Shown piece by piece: positions 8,676 through 17,927 of a stretch of DNA of 64,000 nucleotides (position 1 is the first letter of the stretch; every line of letters begins with the position of its first letter). Both the position numbers and the translations under genes were made by a program. The notes beneath the pieces were generated by a model that did not search any database, was not told the DNA's origin, and saw only the letters and a list, made by a program, of their open reading frames with translations. The DNA lies in the NCBI GenBank assembly GCA_963808315.1, contig CAWEFK010000016.1, positions 62,001-126,000 of the forward strand, in the 5' to 3' direction. The DNA comes from Palsa-504 sp963808315 (GTDB taxonomy: Bacteria; Actinomycetota; Actinomycetes; Streptosporangiales; Streptosporangiaceae).

Positions 8676-11393
8676 ATGCATCTCGCCCCGCCCCTCCGAC
8701 GGGCCGCTCGCGCGCTGCGATCGGTCAGTCCCGGCCACGGACGCGCCAGATCCGCCCCGCCCGGCGGATCAGGACGCTCTTGTTCGCCGCCGTCGCGTCG
8801 CTGGTCCTCGCCGGGCTCGTGCTGCCCAGCACGGTGCCGGCCGCCTCGGCCGCGCCGGCCGCCTCGGCGGTCCGGGCCGCGCCGGCGGCCACCTGCGGTA
8901 CGACAAACCTGGCGCTGAACAAGACCGCCACCGCCTCCTCGCTGGAGAACGCCAGTTACCCCGCCTCCGACGCCGTCGACGGGAACCTCGGCACCCGCTG
9001 GTCCAGCGCCTTCTCCGACCCGCAGTGGCTGGAGGTCGACCTCGGCTCCACCCAGATCGATCTGCCAGGTCACCCTGAACTGGGAGACCGCGTACGCCAC
9101 CGCGTTCCAGATCCAGACCTCCCCGGACGGCACCACCTGGACCTCGATCTACTCCACCACCACCGGCACCGGCGGCACCCAGACCCTGAGCGTCACCGGG
9201 TCCGGCCGCTACATCCGCATGTACGGCACCACCCGCGCCACCCAGTACGGCTACAGCCTGTGGGAGTTCAGCGTCTACGGATCCGGCGGCGGCGGCGGCA
9301 CCTGCGGCACCACCAACCTGGCGCTGAACAAGACCGCCACGGCGTCCTCGCTGGAAAACGCCAGCTACCCCGCCGCCGACGCGGTCGACGGCAACCTGAG
9401 CACCCGCTGGTCCAGCGCGTTCTCCGACCCGCAGTGGCTGGAAGTCGACCTCGGCTCCACCCAGACCATCTGCCAGGTGGTGCTGAACTGGGAGACCGCG
9501 TACGCGCAAGGCGTTCCAGATCCAGACCTCCCCCGACGGGCACGACCTGGACCGCGATCTACTCCACCACCACGGGCACCGGCGGCACCCAGACCCTGAA
9601 CGTCACCGGGTCCGGCCGCTACATCCGCATGTACGGCACCGCCCGCGCCACCCAGTACGGCTACTCCCTGTGGGAGTTCAGCGTCTACGGCATCCGGGGG
9701 CGGCGGCGGCACCGGCTGCACCGGCCAGTCGAACACGCCGAACTTCGGGCCGAACGTGTACATCTTCAGCCCGAGCGAGTCGGCCACGACCATCAACAAC
9801 ACACTGAGCACGATCTTCAACACGCAGAAGCTCAACCAGTTCGGCACCCAGCGCTACGCCGAACTGTTCGACCCGGGCACCTACACCGGCATCGACGACA
9901 ACGTCGGCTACTACACGTCGGTCCAGGGCCTCGGGCAGAACCCCAGCTCGGTCGCACTGAACGACAGCGACGTCACCGTCGACTCCTTCGACGGCACCGG
10001 CAACGCCACCGACAACTTCTGGCGCAGCGCCGAAAACATGGAGATCACCCCCTCCGCCGGCAGCGACCGCTGGGCCGTCGCCCAGGCCGGCCCGTTCGAG
10101 CGGATGGACATCAACGGCGGGCTCGAGCTGTACCCGGCCAGCTACGGTTACGCCAGCGGCGGCTACATCGCCGACAGCATCGTCACCGGCCAGGCGTCCA
10201 GCGTGTCCCAGCAGCAGTACTACACCAAGGACAGCACCCTCGGCAGCTGGTCCGGCTCGGTCTGGAACATGGTGTTCTCCGGCGTGAACGGCGCGCCCGC
10301 GCAGAGCTTCCCGAGCCCGCCGATGACCACGCTGGCCACCACCCCGGTCGCCCGCGACATCCCGTACCTCTACGTCGACAGCAGCGGCAACTACCACGTC
10401 TTCGAGCCCAGCCTGCGGACCAACGCGGTCGGCCCGAGCTGGTCGCCAAGCAGCAACACGCCCGGCACCAGCGTGCCGATGAGCCAGTTCTTCGTCGCCA
10501 CCCCGTCCAACACGGCGGCGCAGATCAACGCGGCGCTGGCGCAGGGCTGCAACCTGCTCTTCACCCCGGGCGTCTACACCATCAACCAGACGCTCAACGT
10601 CACCAACCCGAACACCGTCGTGCTCGGCCTCGGCTTCCCGACCCTCATCCCGACCGGCGGCGTGGACACCATGCACGTCGCTGACGTGGATGGCGTGCGG
10701 CTCCAGGGCCTGCTGTTCGACGCCGGCACCACCAACTCCAACACGCTGCTCCAGATCGGCCCGGCCAGGCTCGAGCGCGAGCCACGCGAGCAACCCGACC
10801 TCGGTCCAGGACGTCTTCTTCCGGATCGGCGGCGACATCGCCGGCCAGGCCACCAACAGCCTGGTCGTGAACTCCAGCAACACCCTCCTCGACGACATCT
10901 GGGCCTGGCGCGCCGACCACGGCAACTCGGGCACCGTCGGCTGGACGGTCAACACGGCCGCCCACGGGCTGGTGGTCAACGGCAGCAACGTGCTGGCGAC
11001 CGGCCTGTTCGTCGAGCACTACCAGCAACAGCAGGTGGTGTGGAACGCCAACGGCGGCGAGACCATCTTCTTCCAGGACGAGATGCCGTACGACCCGCCG
11101 AACCAGGCGGCCTGGATGGACGGGTCGGTCGACGGGTATCCCGCCTATGAGGTGGCACCGTCAGCGTCACCACGCACCAGGCGTACGGGATGGGCAGCTA
11201 CTGCTACTTCAACGTCAACCCGGCGGTGGTGGCGGACCACGCCTTCGAGGCCCCCGATACGTCCGGCGTCCAGTTCCACGACCTGCTCACCGTGTCCCTG
11301 GGCGGGGTCGGCGTGATCGAGCACGTCATCAACGAGGTAGGAGGAGCCACCCCGTCCAACACCACCCCGGTCGACGTCACCAGCTATCCCTGA
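8676..11393 (+). CDS. Secreted beta-helix protein with two N-terminal F5/8C domains (frameshifted)
   Basis: About 900 residues. ATG at 8676 follows AGGAGG at 8663. After an indel near 8750 comes a signal peptide ending in Ala-rich sequence (about residue 60), then two discoidin domains (8893-9290 and 9298-9693), a short Gly linker, and a 550-residue domain from about 9720 to 11393. That domain has regular Asn/Val/Gly strands and blocks such as TPGVYTINQTL and WAWRADHGN, typical of right-handed parallel beta-helix hydrolases. Relatives in streptomycetes are often mislabelled adenylyl cyclase. Breaks occur near 9057, 9505, 9695, 10775 and 11145. The polysaccharide target is unknown; discoidin domains would bind it. 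Confidence 0.75.
8893..9693 (+). repeat. Two copies of an approximately 409-bp F5/8C repeat (beta-helix side)
   Basis: Direct tandem units, each encoding a discoidin domain, homologous to the two minus-strand units at 4562-5372. Gene conversion or domain shuffling between the two enzymes is likely. The third-position differences show that the copies are not assembly duplicates of one locus. Confidence 0.85.
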
Positions 11394-11434
11394 CCGGGGA
11401 GCATTAGTCCGAACGGCCCTTGGCGGCTGTTCAC

Positions 11435-11471
11435 CGGCCGGCCTGCACGCATCGGGCGTGCAGGCCGGCCG
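11435..11471. terminator. Strong hairpin terminator after the beta-helix gene
   Basis: Perfect 16-bp stem (11435-11450 with 11456-11471, CGGCCGGCCTGCACGC and its complement) and a five-base loop ATCGG, 42 bases after the stop at 11393. It has no U-tract. Confidence 0.8.
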
Positions 11472-11515
11472 CCGGCCGCGTAGACGGCCGCGGGGTCACG
11501 CGGCAGAATCAGGCT

Positions 11516-12085
11516 GTGCTGACACTGCGGAGGATGACACCGGCCGACGTGAGCCTGGTCCAGGCCTGGCTGCGCGACCCTGAGGTGGCCCGGTGGTACC
11601 TTTCCGCCACGACGATCGAGAACGAGCTTGACGATCTGCGCCTGTGTATCGGCGGCCAGGAGCAGACGGAGGTGCTGATCGCGGCAGGCCCGAGCGGGCC
11701 GATCGGCTGGTGCCAGTGGTACCCATGCGATCAATATCCCGAGCACGCCGCCGGGGTCGGAGCGGCTCCTGGCGACACCGGCATCGACTACGCGGTCGGC
11801 GACCGCTCCAGTCGCGGCCACGGGGTGGGCACCGAGTTGATCGCGGCGCTGGTCAGCTACGTCAGGCAACGGCACCCGGACGCCGGGGTCATCGCCGACC
11901 CGGAGGCGTCGAACGTCGCTTCGAGAAGGGTCCTGGAGAAGAACGGCTTCCTGCTGCTGGCCGAACGGCCTGTCGCCTCCGAGCCGATGCCGAACGTGAT
12001 GGCGATCTACCGCCTGCCACCCGATGACGGTGCGCCGCGGCGGCGAGATGCGTGGGACCGGAGAACGCGATTGCGCCACGTTTAG
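11516..12085 (+). CDS. GNAT acetyltransferase, AAC(6')-like
   Basis: Intact, about 189 residues from the GTG at 11516 (VLTLRRMTPADVSLV). The frame is open upstream but that part is low-complexity and overlaps the terminator. The layout matches the AacA4-like aminoglycoside 6'-acetyltransferase group: R-R-M-T-x-x-D at the start, a G-W-C-Q-W-Y strand, an R-G-H-G-V-G-T acetyl-CoA loop, and D-P-E-A-S-N-V-A-S-R-R-V-L-E-K-N-G-F. Similar chromosomal proteins in actinomycetes are often not resistance genes, so the substrate is left open. Confidence 0.8.
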   Translation: MLTLRRMTPADVSLVQAWLRDPEVARWYLSATTIENELDDLRLCIGGQEQTEVLIAAGPSGPIGWCQWYPCDQYPEHAAGVGAAPGDTGIDYAVGDRSSRGHGVGTELIAALVSYVRQRHPDAGVIADPEASNVASRRVLEKNGFLLLAERPVASEPMPNVMAIYRLPPDDGAPRRRDAWDRRTRLRHV

Positions 12086-12143
12086 GTCACAAAAATGTTG
12101 CTTCGAGATCTTTTCATGATCGATTTGTTGGGTTACGCTCACC

Positions 12144-12157
12144 GAGAGTCGACTCTC
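12144..12157. promoter_or_regulatory. Perfect 14-bp palindrome upstream of the G1 peptidase
   Basis: GAGAGTCGACTCTC, about 100 bases before the ATG at 12254, in the AT-richer spacer after the GNAT gene. Its outer 6+6 bases equal those of the TetR-type operator at 61404-61420. It is probably a regulator site. Confidence 0.45.
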
Positions 12158-12253
12158 CGCAACCGCTAGCTAACCCGACAAAATGAGCAAACTTCACTAA
12201 ATGGGCAAGACCTGCCCGAATCGGGCTTAGCGATCGAGAAGCAAGGAGTCTGA

Positions 12254-13040
12254 ATGCTACGTCGATGGAGCATTCTGCTGGCCATGCTGGCGCTGACAGT
12301 CGGAACGGCCGTCACCGCGACCAGCGCGTCGGCAGCGACATCCGCGGGGAGCTTCAACCCCGGCGGGCTCATTCACCTGGCCGGCGGCGAGCTCTCAAGC
12401 GACCGGGGTCAGCCACGCCTCGACCACCAGCACCAACTGGTCCGGCTACGCGGCGACCACCGGCACCTACACGAGTGTCTCGGCCAGCTGGACGCAGCCG
12501 AAGGGCACGTGCACATCGGGCGACCAGTACGCCGCCTTCTGGGTCGGCCTGGACGGCTACACCAGCAGCACGGTCGAGCAGACCGGCAGTGAGGTCGACT
12601 GCGTCGGGAAGACCGCGGAGTACTACGCCTGGTACGAGATGTACCCGGGTGCCTCGAAGAACTACTCCAACACGGTCAAGTCCGGTGACCACTTCAACGC
12701 TACGGTGACCTACGAGGGCAGCAACAAGTTCAGCCTGTACATCGCCGACACCACCCAGGGCTGGAGCCACACCACCACGGCCACCCTCAGGAATGCGGCC
12801 CGGTCCTCGGCCGAGGTCATCGTCGAGGCGCCGTGCTGCACCAACAGCGGCGGCATCCTTCCGCTGACCGACTTCGGCACGGTCAACCTCACCAACTCCC
12901 TGGCTAACGGCAGCGCCATCGGCAACGCCGGCGGCCTGACCGAAATCACCATGGTCGACAGCTCGGGACGCACCGAGGACACCATCTCCGCGCTGAGCGG
13001 CGGTGAGAACTTCAGCGCCACCTGGGTCCGCAGCAACTAG
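12254..13040 (+). CDS. Secreted peptidase G1 (eqolisin-type glutamic peptidase), frameshifted
   Basis: ATG at 12254 with AAGGAG upstream; signal peptide of about 28 residues ending in SAAT. One extra base near 12403 breaks the frame; corrected, the mature domain begins STNWSGYAAT and continues with a Trp-rich beta-sandwich. The two catalytic residues of family G1 are recognisable: Gln in V-E-Q-T-G-S-E and Glu in S-A-E-V-I-V-E-A-P. Family members are acid proteases first known from fungi and also found in actinobacteria. Secretion outside the cell is inferred from the signal peptide. Monocistronic. Confidence 0.8.
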
Positions 13041-13093
13041 GACTCACCGGTAACCGCTGACCCCCTCAGGCCTGCTGGCCCGGTCGCCTTTCC

Positions 13094-13170
13094 GGCGGCC
13101 GGGCCATCTGGCGGCCGGGCCATCTGGCGGCCAGGCCATCTGGCGGCCAGGCCATCTGGCGGCTAGGCCA
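13094..13170. repeat. 16-bp tandem repeat, 4.8 copies
   Basis: Unit GGCGGCCRGGCCATCT at 13094, 13110, 13126 and 13142, plus a 13-base partial copy. Two units have G and two have A at the variable site. It lies between the convergent G1 peptidase and SDR stops, outside coding sequence. Confidence 0.85.
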
Positions 13171-13184
13171 GCAGTATGCGGGCC

Positions 13185-14222
13185 CTAGGGGCGCTCGTTG
13201 AAACGCCTCGCCGCGGTCCGGCCCAGCGTGGTGAGCCGGTCGAAGGCGCGCCGGTTCATGGCCGGATTCAGCTCGTGCCCGGGGGCAGGCTCCCCGGCTC
13301 CGCGCGAAGTCGGCGGCGGCAGCACCAGCCGCTGCACCAGCTTCAGGATCTCGCTCGTCAGCCCGGGCGAGATCCCGGCGACTCGCGACACGACCTGGCC
13401 CGCCGGGGTCAGGATGACCTCGGCCCGGCGCTGCCTGACCGCTTCGACAATCTGGCGGGCGGCCCGCTCGGCGTCCATCGAGACCAGCGGCGCGCTGGCG
13501 CCGAGGCCGAACCAGGTGAATTCCTTCTCCGCCTGACCGGTGAATCGAGCTTGCAGGTGCGAGCCGGTGCGCATCAGGCCGGGTACGACGGTGGTAACCG
13601 TCACCGGAGTGCGGCCTAGCTCGGCCCGCAGGCCCTCGGAGAACCCGACGGCGGCGAACTTGGCCGTGCTGTACGGCAGCAGATGCGGGACGCTGACCTT
13701 GCCCCCGATCGAGGTAATCGTCACGATCCGGCCGTGACCCTGGCCGCGCATCACCGGCAGGGCGGCGAGCGCCAGCCGTACCGGAGCGAGGGCCATCGTG
13801 GTCAGCGCCGTCTCGAAGTCGGTCGCGCGCATCGCGGACACCGGGCCGACCTGGATGATCCCCGCGTTGCTGAGCACGATGTCGAGCCGGCCGTGCCGCT
13901 CGATCGCGGTGTCCACGAGGAGCTGCGGCGAGTCCTCGTCGGCGATGTCGCACACGACGGTGGTCACCTCGGCGCCCGAGGCGCGCAGCTCGGCGGCCGC
14001 ACGCTCCAGCTCATCGCCGTCACGTGCGCAGATGACCAGCGGGCAAGAATGCCGCGCCAGCTCGCGGGCCAGCAGCAGGCCCAGGCCACGAGAGGCGCCC
14101 GTGACCACCGCCACCTCGCCGCGAAGGTCGTCGCGGTCACGGCGAAGCGCGAGCCGCGCCGCGGCCGTGACCGCGCCCGCCGTCAACAGCGGAGCGACGA
14201 TCCGCGAGACTGGTGCTTTCAT
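13185..14222 (-). CDS. Short-chain dehydrogenase/reductase with N-terminal membrane helix
   Basis: Intact 345 residues from ATG 14222. A short hydrophobic helix (residues 5-27) precedes a classical SDR: TGASRGLG cofactor loop at about residue 41, C-D-I-A-D, N-A-G-I, catalytic Ser in T-S-I-G-G-K, and Y-S-T-A-K. The C-terminal 90 residues are an extension with basic and Pro-rich parts. The substrate is unknown; related membrane-associated SDRs act on lipids or sterols. Starts further upstream (14762) would overlap the divergent alcohol dehydrogenase. The 200-base gap to that gene probably holds both promoters. Confidence 0.85.
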   Translation of the reverse strand: MKAPVSRIVAPLLTAGAVTAAARLALRRDRDDLRGEVAVVTGASRGLGLLLARELARHSCPLVICARDGDELERAAAELRASGAEVTTVVCDIADEDSPQLLVDTAIERHGRLDIVLSNAGIIQVGPVSAMRATDFETALTTMALAPVRLALAALPVMRGQGHGRIVTITSIGGKVSVPHLLPYSTAKFAAVGFSEGLRAELGRTPVTVTTVVPGLMRTGSHLQARFTGQAEKEFTWFGLGASAPLVSMDAERAARQIVEAVRQRRAEVILTPAGQVVSRVAGISPGLTSEILKLVQRLVLPPPTSRGAGEPAPGHELNPAMNRRAFDRLTTLGRTAARRFNERP

Positions 14223-14421
14223 CAGCGTTTTTCCCCTGTACTCGGGCTCATGCCCGGGCTCTTGGCTGGCCACTAGCTTCAGGTGGCTGCCCAGGTACCG
14301 GCACCGGAAACCCAGCCGCCGGGCCGCCACATGGTCGTGAATGTCACACCGGGCTCGGCGTGGATTACCGGCTGACCCGGGCAGGCGGCGGACCACACCG
14401 GACTCGGAAAGGAAGCAACTG

Positions 14422-15642
14422 ATGAGGGCACTGACCTGGCAAGGGAACCTGGACGTCCAGGTCACCGACGTACCCGACCCGCAGATCCAGGAGCCCAACG
14501 ATGCGATCATCCGGGTGACCTCGACCGCAATCTGCGGCTCCGACCTGCACCTGTACGGAGTGCTCGGGCCGTTCCTGAGGCCGGGCGACGTGCTCGGCCA
14601 CGAGGCGATGGGCGTGGTGGAAGAGGTCGGGGCGGACATCACCAACCTGACGGTCGGAGATCGCGTCGTGATCCCGTTCAACATCTCCTGCGGCCAGTGC
14701 TGGATGTGCAGCCGCGGCCTGTTCGCCCAGTGCGAGACGACCCAGGTCCGTGCGCAAGGCAAGGGGGCGGCGCTTTTCGGCTACACGTCGCTTTACGGCT
14801 CGGTGCCGGGCGGCCAGGCCCAGTACTTGCGCGTGCCGCAGGCGCACTTCGGCCCGGTCAAGATCCCGGCGGGCACCCCGGACGATCAGTTCCTGTTCCT
14901 GTCCGATGTGCTGCCTACCGCTTATCAGGCGGTGACCTACGCCGATACGCCCAAGGGCGGGACACTGGCCGTGCTCGGTCTCGGGCCGATCGGGCAGTTC
15001 TGCACCCGCATCGCCAAGCAGCTGGGCGTGGAGCGGGTCATCGGGGTCGACCCGGTGCCCGAGCGGCGAGCCGCGGCGGCCCAATTCGGGGTCGAAGTGC
15101 TTGACCTCCACGAGGTGAACGACACCGCCAGCGCGCTGATCGACCTGGTAGACGGGCGCGGGCCGGATGCCGTCATCGACGCCGTCGGCATGGAAGCGCA
15201 TGGCCACGAGCAGGCTACGGGTAACAAGGTCGCTATCGGTAACAAGGTGGCCGGATTTGCGCAGAAGGCCACCGGGCTGCTGCCAGATGGCATCGCGGAG
15301 AAACTCGCGGACAAGGCGGCGGTGGACCGGCTTGACGCGCTGCACACCGCGGTTAAGGCGGTACGTCGCGGCGGTACCGTCTCCATCAGCGGTGTCTACG
15401 GCGGTGAGCTCGACCCGATGCCGATGATGGAGATCTTCGACCGCGGGGTCCAGCTGAGGATGGGCCAGGCTCACGTCAAGCGATGGATCGACGACCTGCT
15501 GCCGATGGTCAGCGACAGCAGCGATCCGCTAGGCGTGGTCGGCTTCGCCACCCACCACCTTTCGCTGGAGGAGGCGCCGCGCGGGTATGACATGTTCCGC
15601 GACAAGGCCGACGGCTGCATCAAGGTCGTGCTGCACCCGTAG
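14422..15642 (+). CDS. Zinc-dependent alcohol dehydrogenase, formaldehyde-dehydrogenase-like
   Basis: Intact 406 residues; ATG at 14422 follows GGAAAGGAAG. Medium-chain dehydrogenase with catalytic zinc ligands in I-C-G-S-D-L-H and G-H-E-A-M-G, four structural-zinc cysteines in C-G-Q-C-W-M-C-S-R-G-L-F-A-Q-C, and the nucleotide loop G-L-G-P-I-G. The long insertion around residues 250-300 is typical of the group annotated as glutathione-independent formaldehyde dehydrogenase or threonine dehydrogenase-like. The true substrate is not evident. It is divergent from the SDR. Confidence 0.9.
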   Translation: MRALTWQGNLDVQVTDVPDPQIQEPNDAIIRVTSTAICGSDLHLYGVLGPFLRPGDVLGHEAMGVVEEVGADITNLTVGDRVVIPFNISCGQCWMCSRGLFAQCETTQVRAQGKGAALFGYTSLYGSVPGGQAQYLRVPQAHFGPVKIPAGTPDDQFLFLSDVLPTAYQAVTYADTPKGGTLAVLGLGPIGQFCTRIAKQLGVERVIGVDPVPERRAAAAQFGVEVLDLHEVNDTASALIDLVDGRGPDAVIDAVGMEAHGHEQATGNKVAIGNKVAGFAQKATGLLPDGIAEKLADKAAVDRLDALHTAVKAVRRGGTVSISGVYGGELDPMPMMEIFDRGVQLRMGQAHVKRWIDDLLPMVSDSSDPLGVVGFATHHLSLEEAPRGYDMFRDKADGCIKVVLHP

Positions 15643-15694
15643 CCGCAAGCTGTCACGCTGCATGCGGCCTGAGAAGGCACTCGACCGTCGCAGT

Positions 15695-15709
15695 AGGCGT
15701 TTTACGCCT
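15695..15709 (+). terminator. Short hairpin after the alcohol dehydrogenase
   Basis: AGGCGT-TTT-ACGCCT stem-loop followed by CTTT, 52 bases after the stop at 15642. Six base pairs; a weak but plausible terminator. Confidence 0.45.
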
Positions 15710-15840
15710 CTTTCCCGCTTGAGCGCCACTAGTGTCCTAGCTAGCGGTATACCGGGCGATAGCCCTAATCCGAGGCCCGACCGGATCTGTGGTAGGTGTA
15801 CTTTCTTGGGATTCGGTACGAGCTGGCACGTTGCTTGACA

Positions 15841-17927
15841 GTGGGTGGGGGTGACCAGTTGGCGGCGCTGCAACCGGGCGATCCTCAGCGCGTAGGGCCC
15901 TACGCGCTGGTCGGCAGGCTCGGAAGCGGCGGAATGGGCCGGGTGTACCTCGCCCGCTCGCCGGGCGGCCGCATGGTGGCGGTCAAGGTGATCCATGCCA
16001 ACCTGGCCGAGGACACCGCCTTCCGGGCCCGGTTTGCCCGTGAGGTGGCGGCCGCGCGCAAGGTGGGCGGGCTGTTCACCGCGCAAGTCGTCGACGCGGA
16101 CCTGGACGGCCCCATTCCGTGGCTGGTCACCGCCTACGTTCCCGGAACATCGCTGTCGGAGGCGGTCGAACAGCAGGGACCGCTGCCGCCCCAGTCGGTG
16201 CTGGCGCTGGCCGCGGGCCTGGCCGAAGGGCTGAGCGCGATCCACGCGGCTGGCGTCATCCATCGTGACCTCAAGCCCTCGAACGTGCTGCTAGCGCAGG
16301 ACGGCCCGCGGATCATCGACTTCGGCATCTCCTCCGCCGCCGGGGCCACTGTCGCTGACGACCACCGGATACATGGTCGGTTCCCCGGGATTCATGTCTC
16401 CCGAGCAGGCCGAGGGCCTGACCGTCGGTCCGGCGAGCGACATCTTCAGCCTGGCCGGCGTGCTCGTCTACGCCGCCCGGGGTGAAGGGCCGTTCGGCTT
16501 TGGCGACACCACCGCGCTGCTGTACCGCGTCGTGCACGGCAAGCCCAACATGGACCAGGTGCCCGAGAACCTCAGGCCGCTGATCAGGCGAAGCTTGTCG
16601 CGGGACGCCAAGCGCCGACCCACGGCCGCTGAGTTTCTCGCCGAGCTGTCGGCCGCCTATCCGTCGGCCGCTGACCTGACCGACTGGCTCCCGCCGCGAG
16701 TGGTCAGCCTGTCCGGACAGCGGCCCGCGTCCGCGGACACGAGCGCGGTCCAGCCGGCCTCGGCCCGCACGTTCGGCCCCGCGTTCGACGCTGGGGCCAT
16801 CAGCGGCATCGAGGCTGGCGGAGGTGGCGGGACTGGCGGAGGTCGCCGGAGGTGCCAAGGCTGGCGGGGGTGCCGGGGCTGGCGGGGGTGGCGGGACTGG
16901 CGAGGCGATGCTGCCGGCGCCGACGGTGGGTTATGCCGATCCTGCGAGTGACGGCCACCGGCCCGACGAGGTCACACAGGCGTCGCTAGCGCAGCCGCCG
17001 CTGGCGTCCTCGCAGGCGCCTGGCGGATCGACGGCCCTTCCCGGACAGCAAACGTATTCCGGGCCGGGGGGGTACCCAGGGACTCAGGGGTACTCGGGGG
17101 CTCAGGGGTACCCGGCGCCGCAGGGGTATTCCGCCGGCCAGGGCTATCCTGTCGCTGCCGGGGGACCAGGGGCCCAAGCACCTGGTATCCCCTGGCGGGC
17201 AGCCCAGCCGCAGCCCGTCGGGCCGGGCGGGGCTGGGCCTGGTGGGGGGATGCTGAGCCAAGGGGCGGGAGCGGCGGCGGACCAGTGGTACCGTCCGCCT
17301 GCGTGCCCAGCCGCGGAGCAGCGGCCGCGGTGGCTGGTCCCAGCGGGAGCGCGGCGTGATCGGTGCCGTGGTGGTGGTGCTGGTCCTCACGCTGGGCGGT
17401 CAAGCCGGCCAAGACACCGGCGGCTTCGGCGAGCTCTCCGGCGGCGCGCCGCGTCGACGCGAGCGCCGGCCGCGGAGCACGTCGCCGACCGCGAAGCCGA
17501 CGCCGACCGTGGGGAATCTGCCGCTGCTGCAGTTCCAGGTCGGCGACTGCCTGACCGGCGTCGAACATGGAACTGAACGAAAAATACCCCGTGGCCGCAG
17601 CTCACCCAGGCCGTGCCGTGCAGCAAGCCGCACACCGCTGAAGTGTTCTACTCGGATATCGATTTCTGGCCCAGGAACGGTTCTTATCCAGGTGACACCG
17701 CCGATGCGGAACCGGGCGAACACGGAATGTGATTCCGCCTTCGCGGCTTATGACGGAATTGCCTACTCGAAGTCGCAGTACACCTGGACCGATATTCGTC
17801 CCGGACGCGTCGACCTGGGCATCCCGCGAGCGACGACCGGGCGCTGCACTGCGTGGCCTACTACGCGACGTCGGGCCAGCCGGCCGGGCGGCCGATGACC
17901 GGGTCGATCAAGGGGACGAAGGAGTAG
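15841..17927 (+). CDS. Transmembrane Ser/Thr protein kinase with septum-formation-like C-terminal domain (frameshifted)
   Basis: PknB-type kinase. GTG start at 15841 (VGGGDQLAALQPGDP). Kinase motifs: G-S-G-G-M-G-R-V-Y loop, A-V-K-V-I lysine, H-R-D-L-K-P-S-N, D-F-G-I-S, and S-P-E-Q-A-E-G after an extra base near 16354. A Gly/Pro/Tyr-rich linker with GYP/GYS repeats (17060-17150) leads to one membrane helix (GAVVVVLVLTL, about 17360). The outer domain then reads, with frame changes, as VGDCLTG ... PHTAEVFYSD ... C ... LHCVAYYA, the cysteine and His-Glu-Val pattern of the Septum_form family. The outside domain probably senses envelope state. Ends at 17927, overlapping the convergent oxidoreductase. 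Confidence 0.8.

Noticed and set aside
9678..10988. 436-residue minus-strand frame across the beta-helix gene
   Set aside because: Shadow of the secreted protein; no recognisable fold, no ribosome site.
11516..12085. Call of an aminoglycoside-resistance gene
   Set aside because: The fold matches AAC(6')-like GNATs, but sequence alone does not show drug substrate and such chromosomal homologues are common; kept as GNAT.
17060..17150. Repeat element in the kinase gene
   Set aside because: The GGGGTAC-like repeats encode the GYP/GYS linker in frame; they are protein low-complexity sequence, not a separate DNA element.
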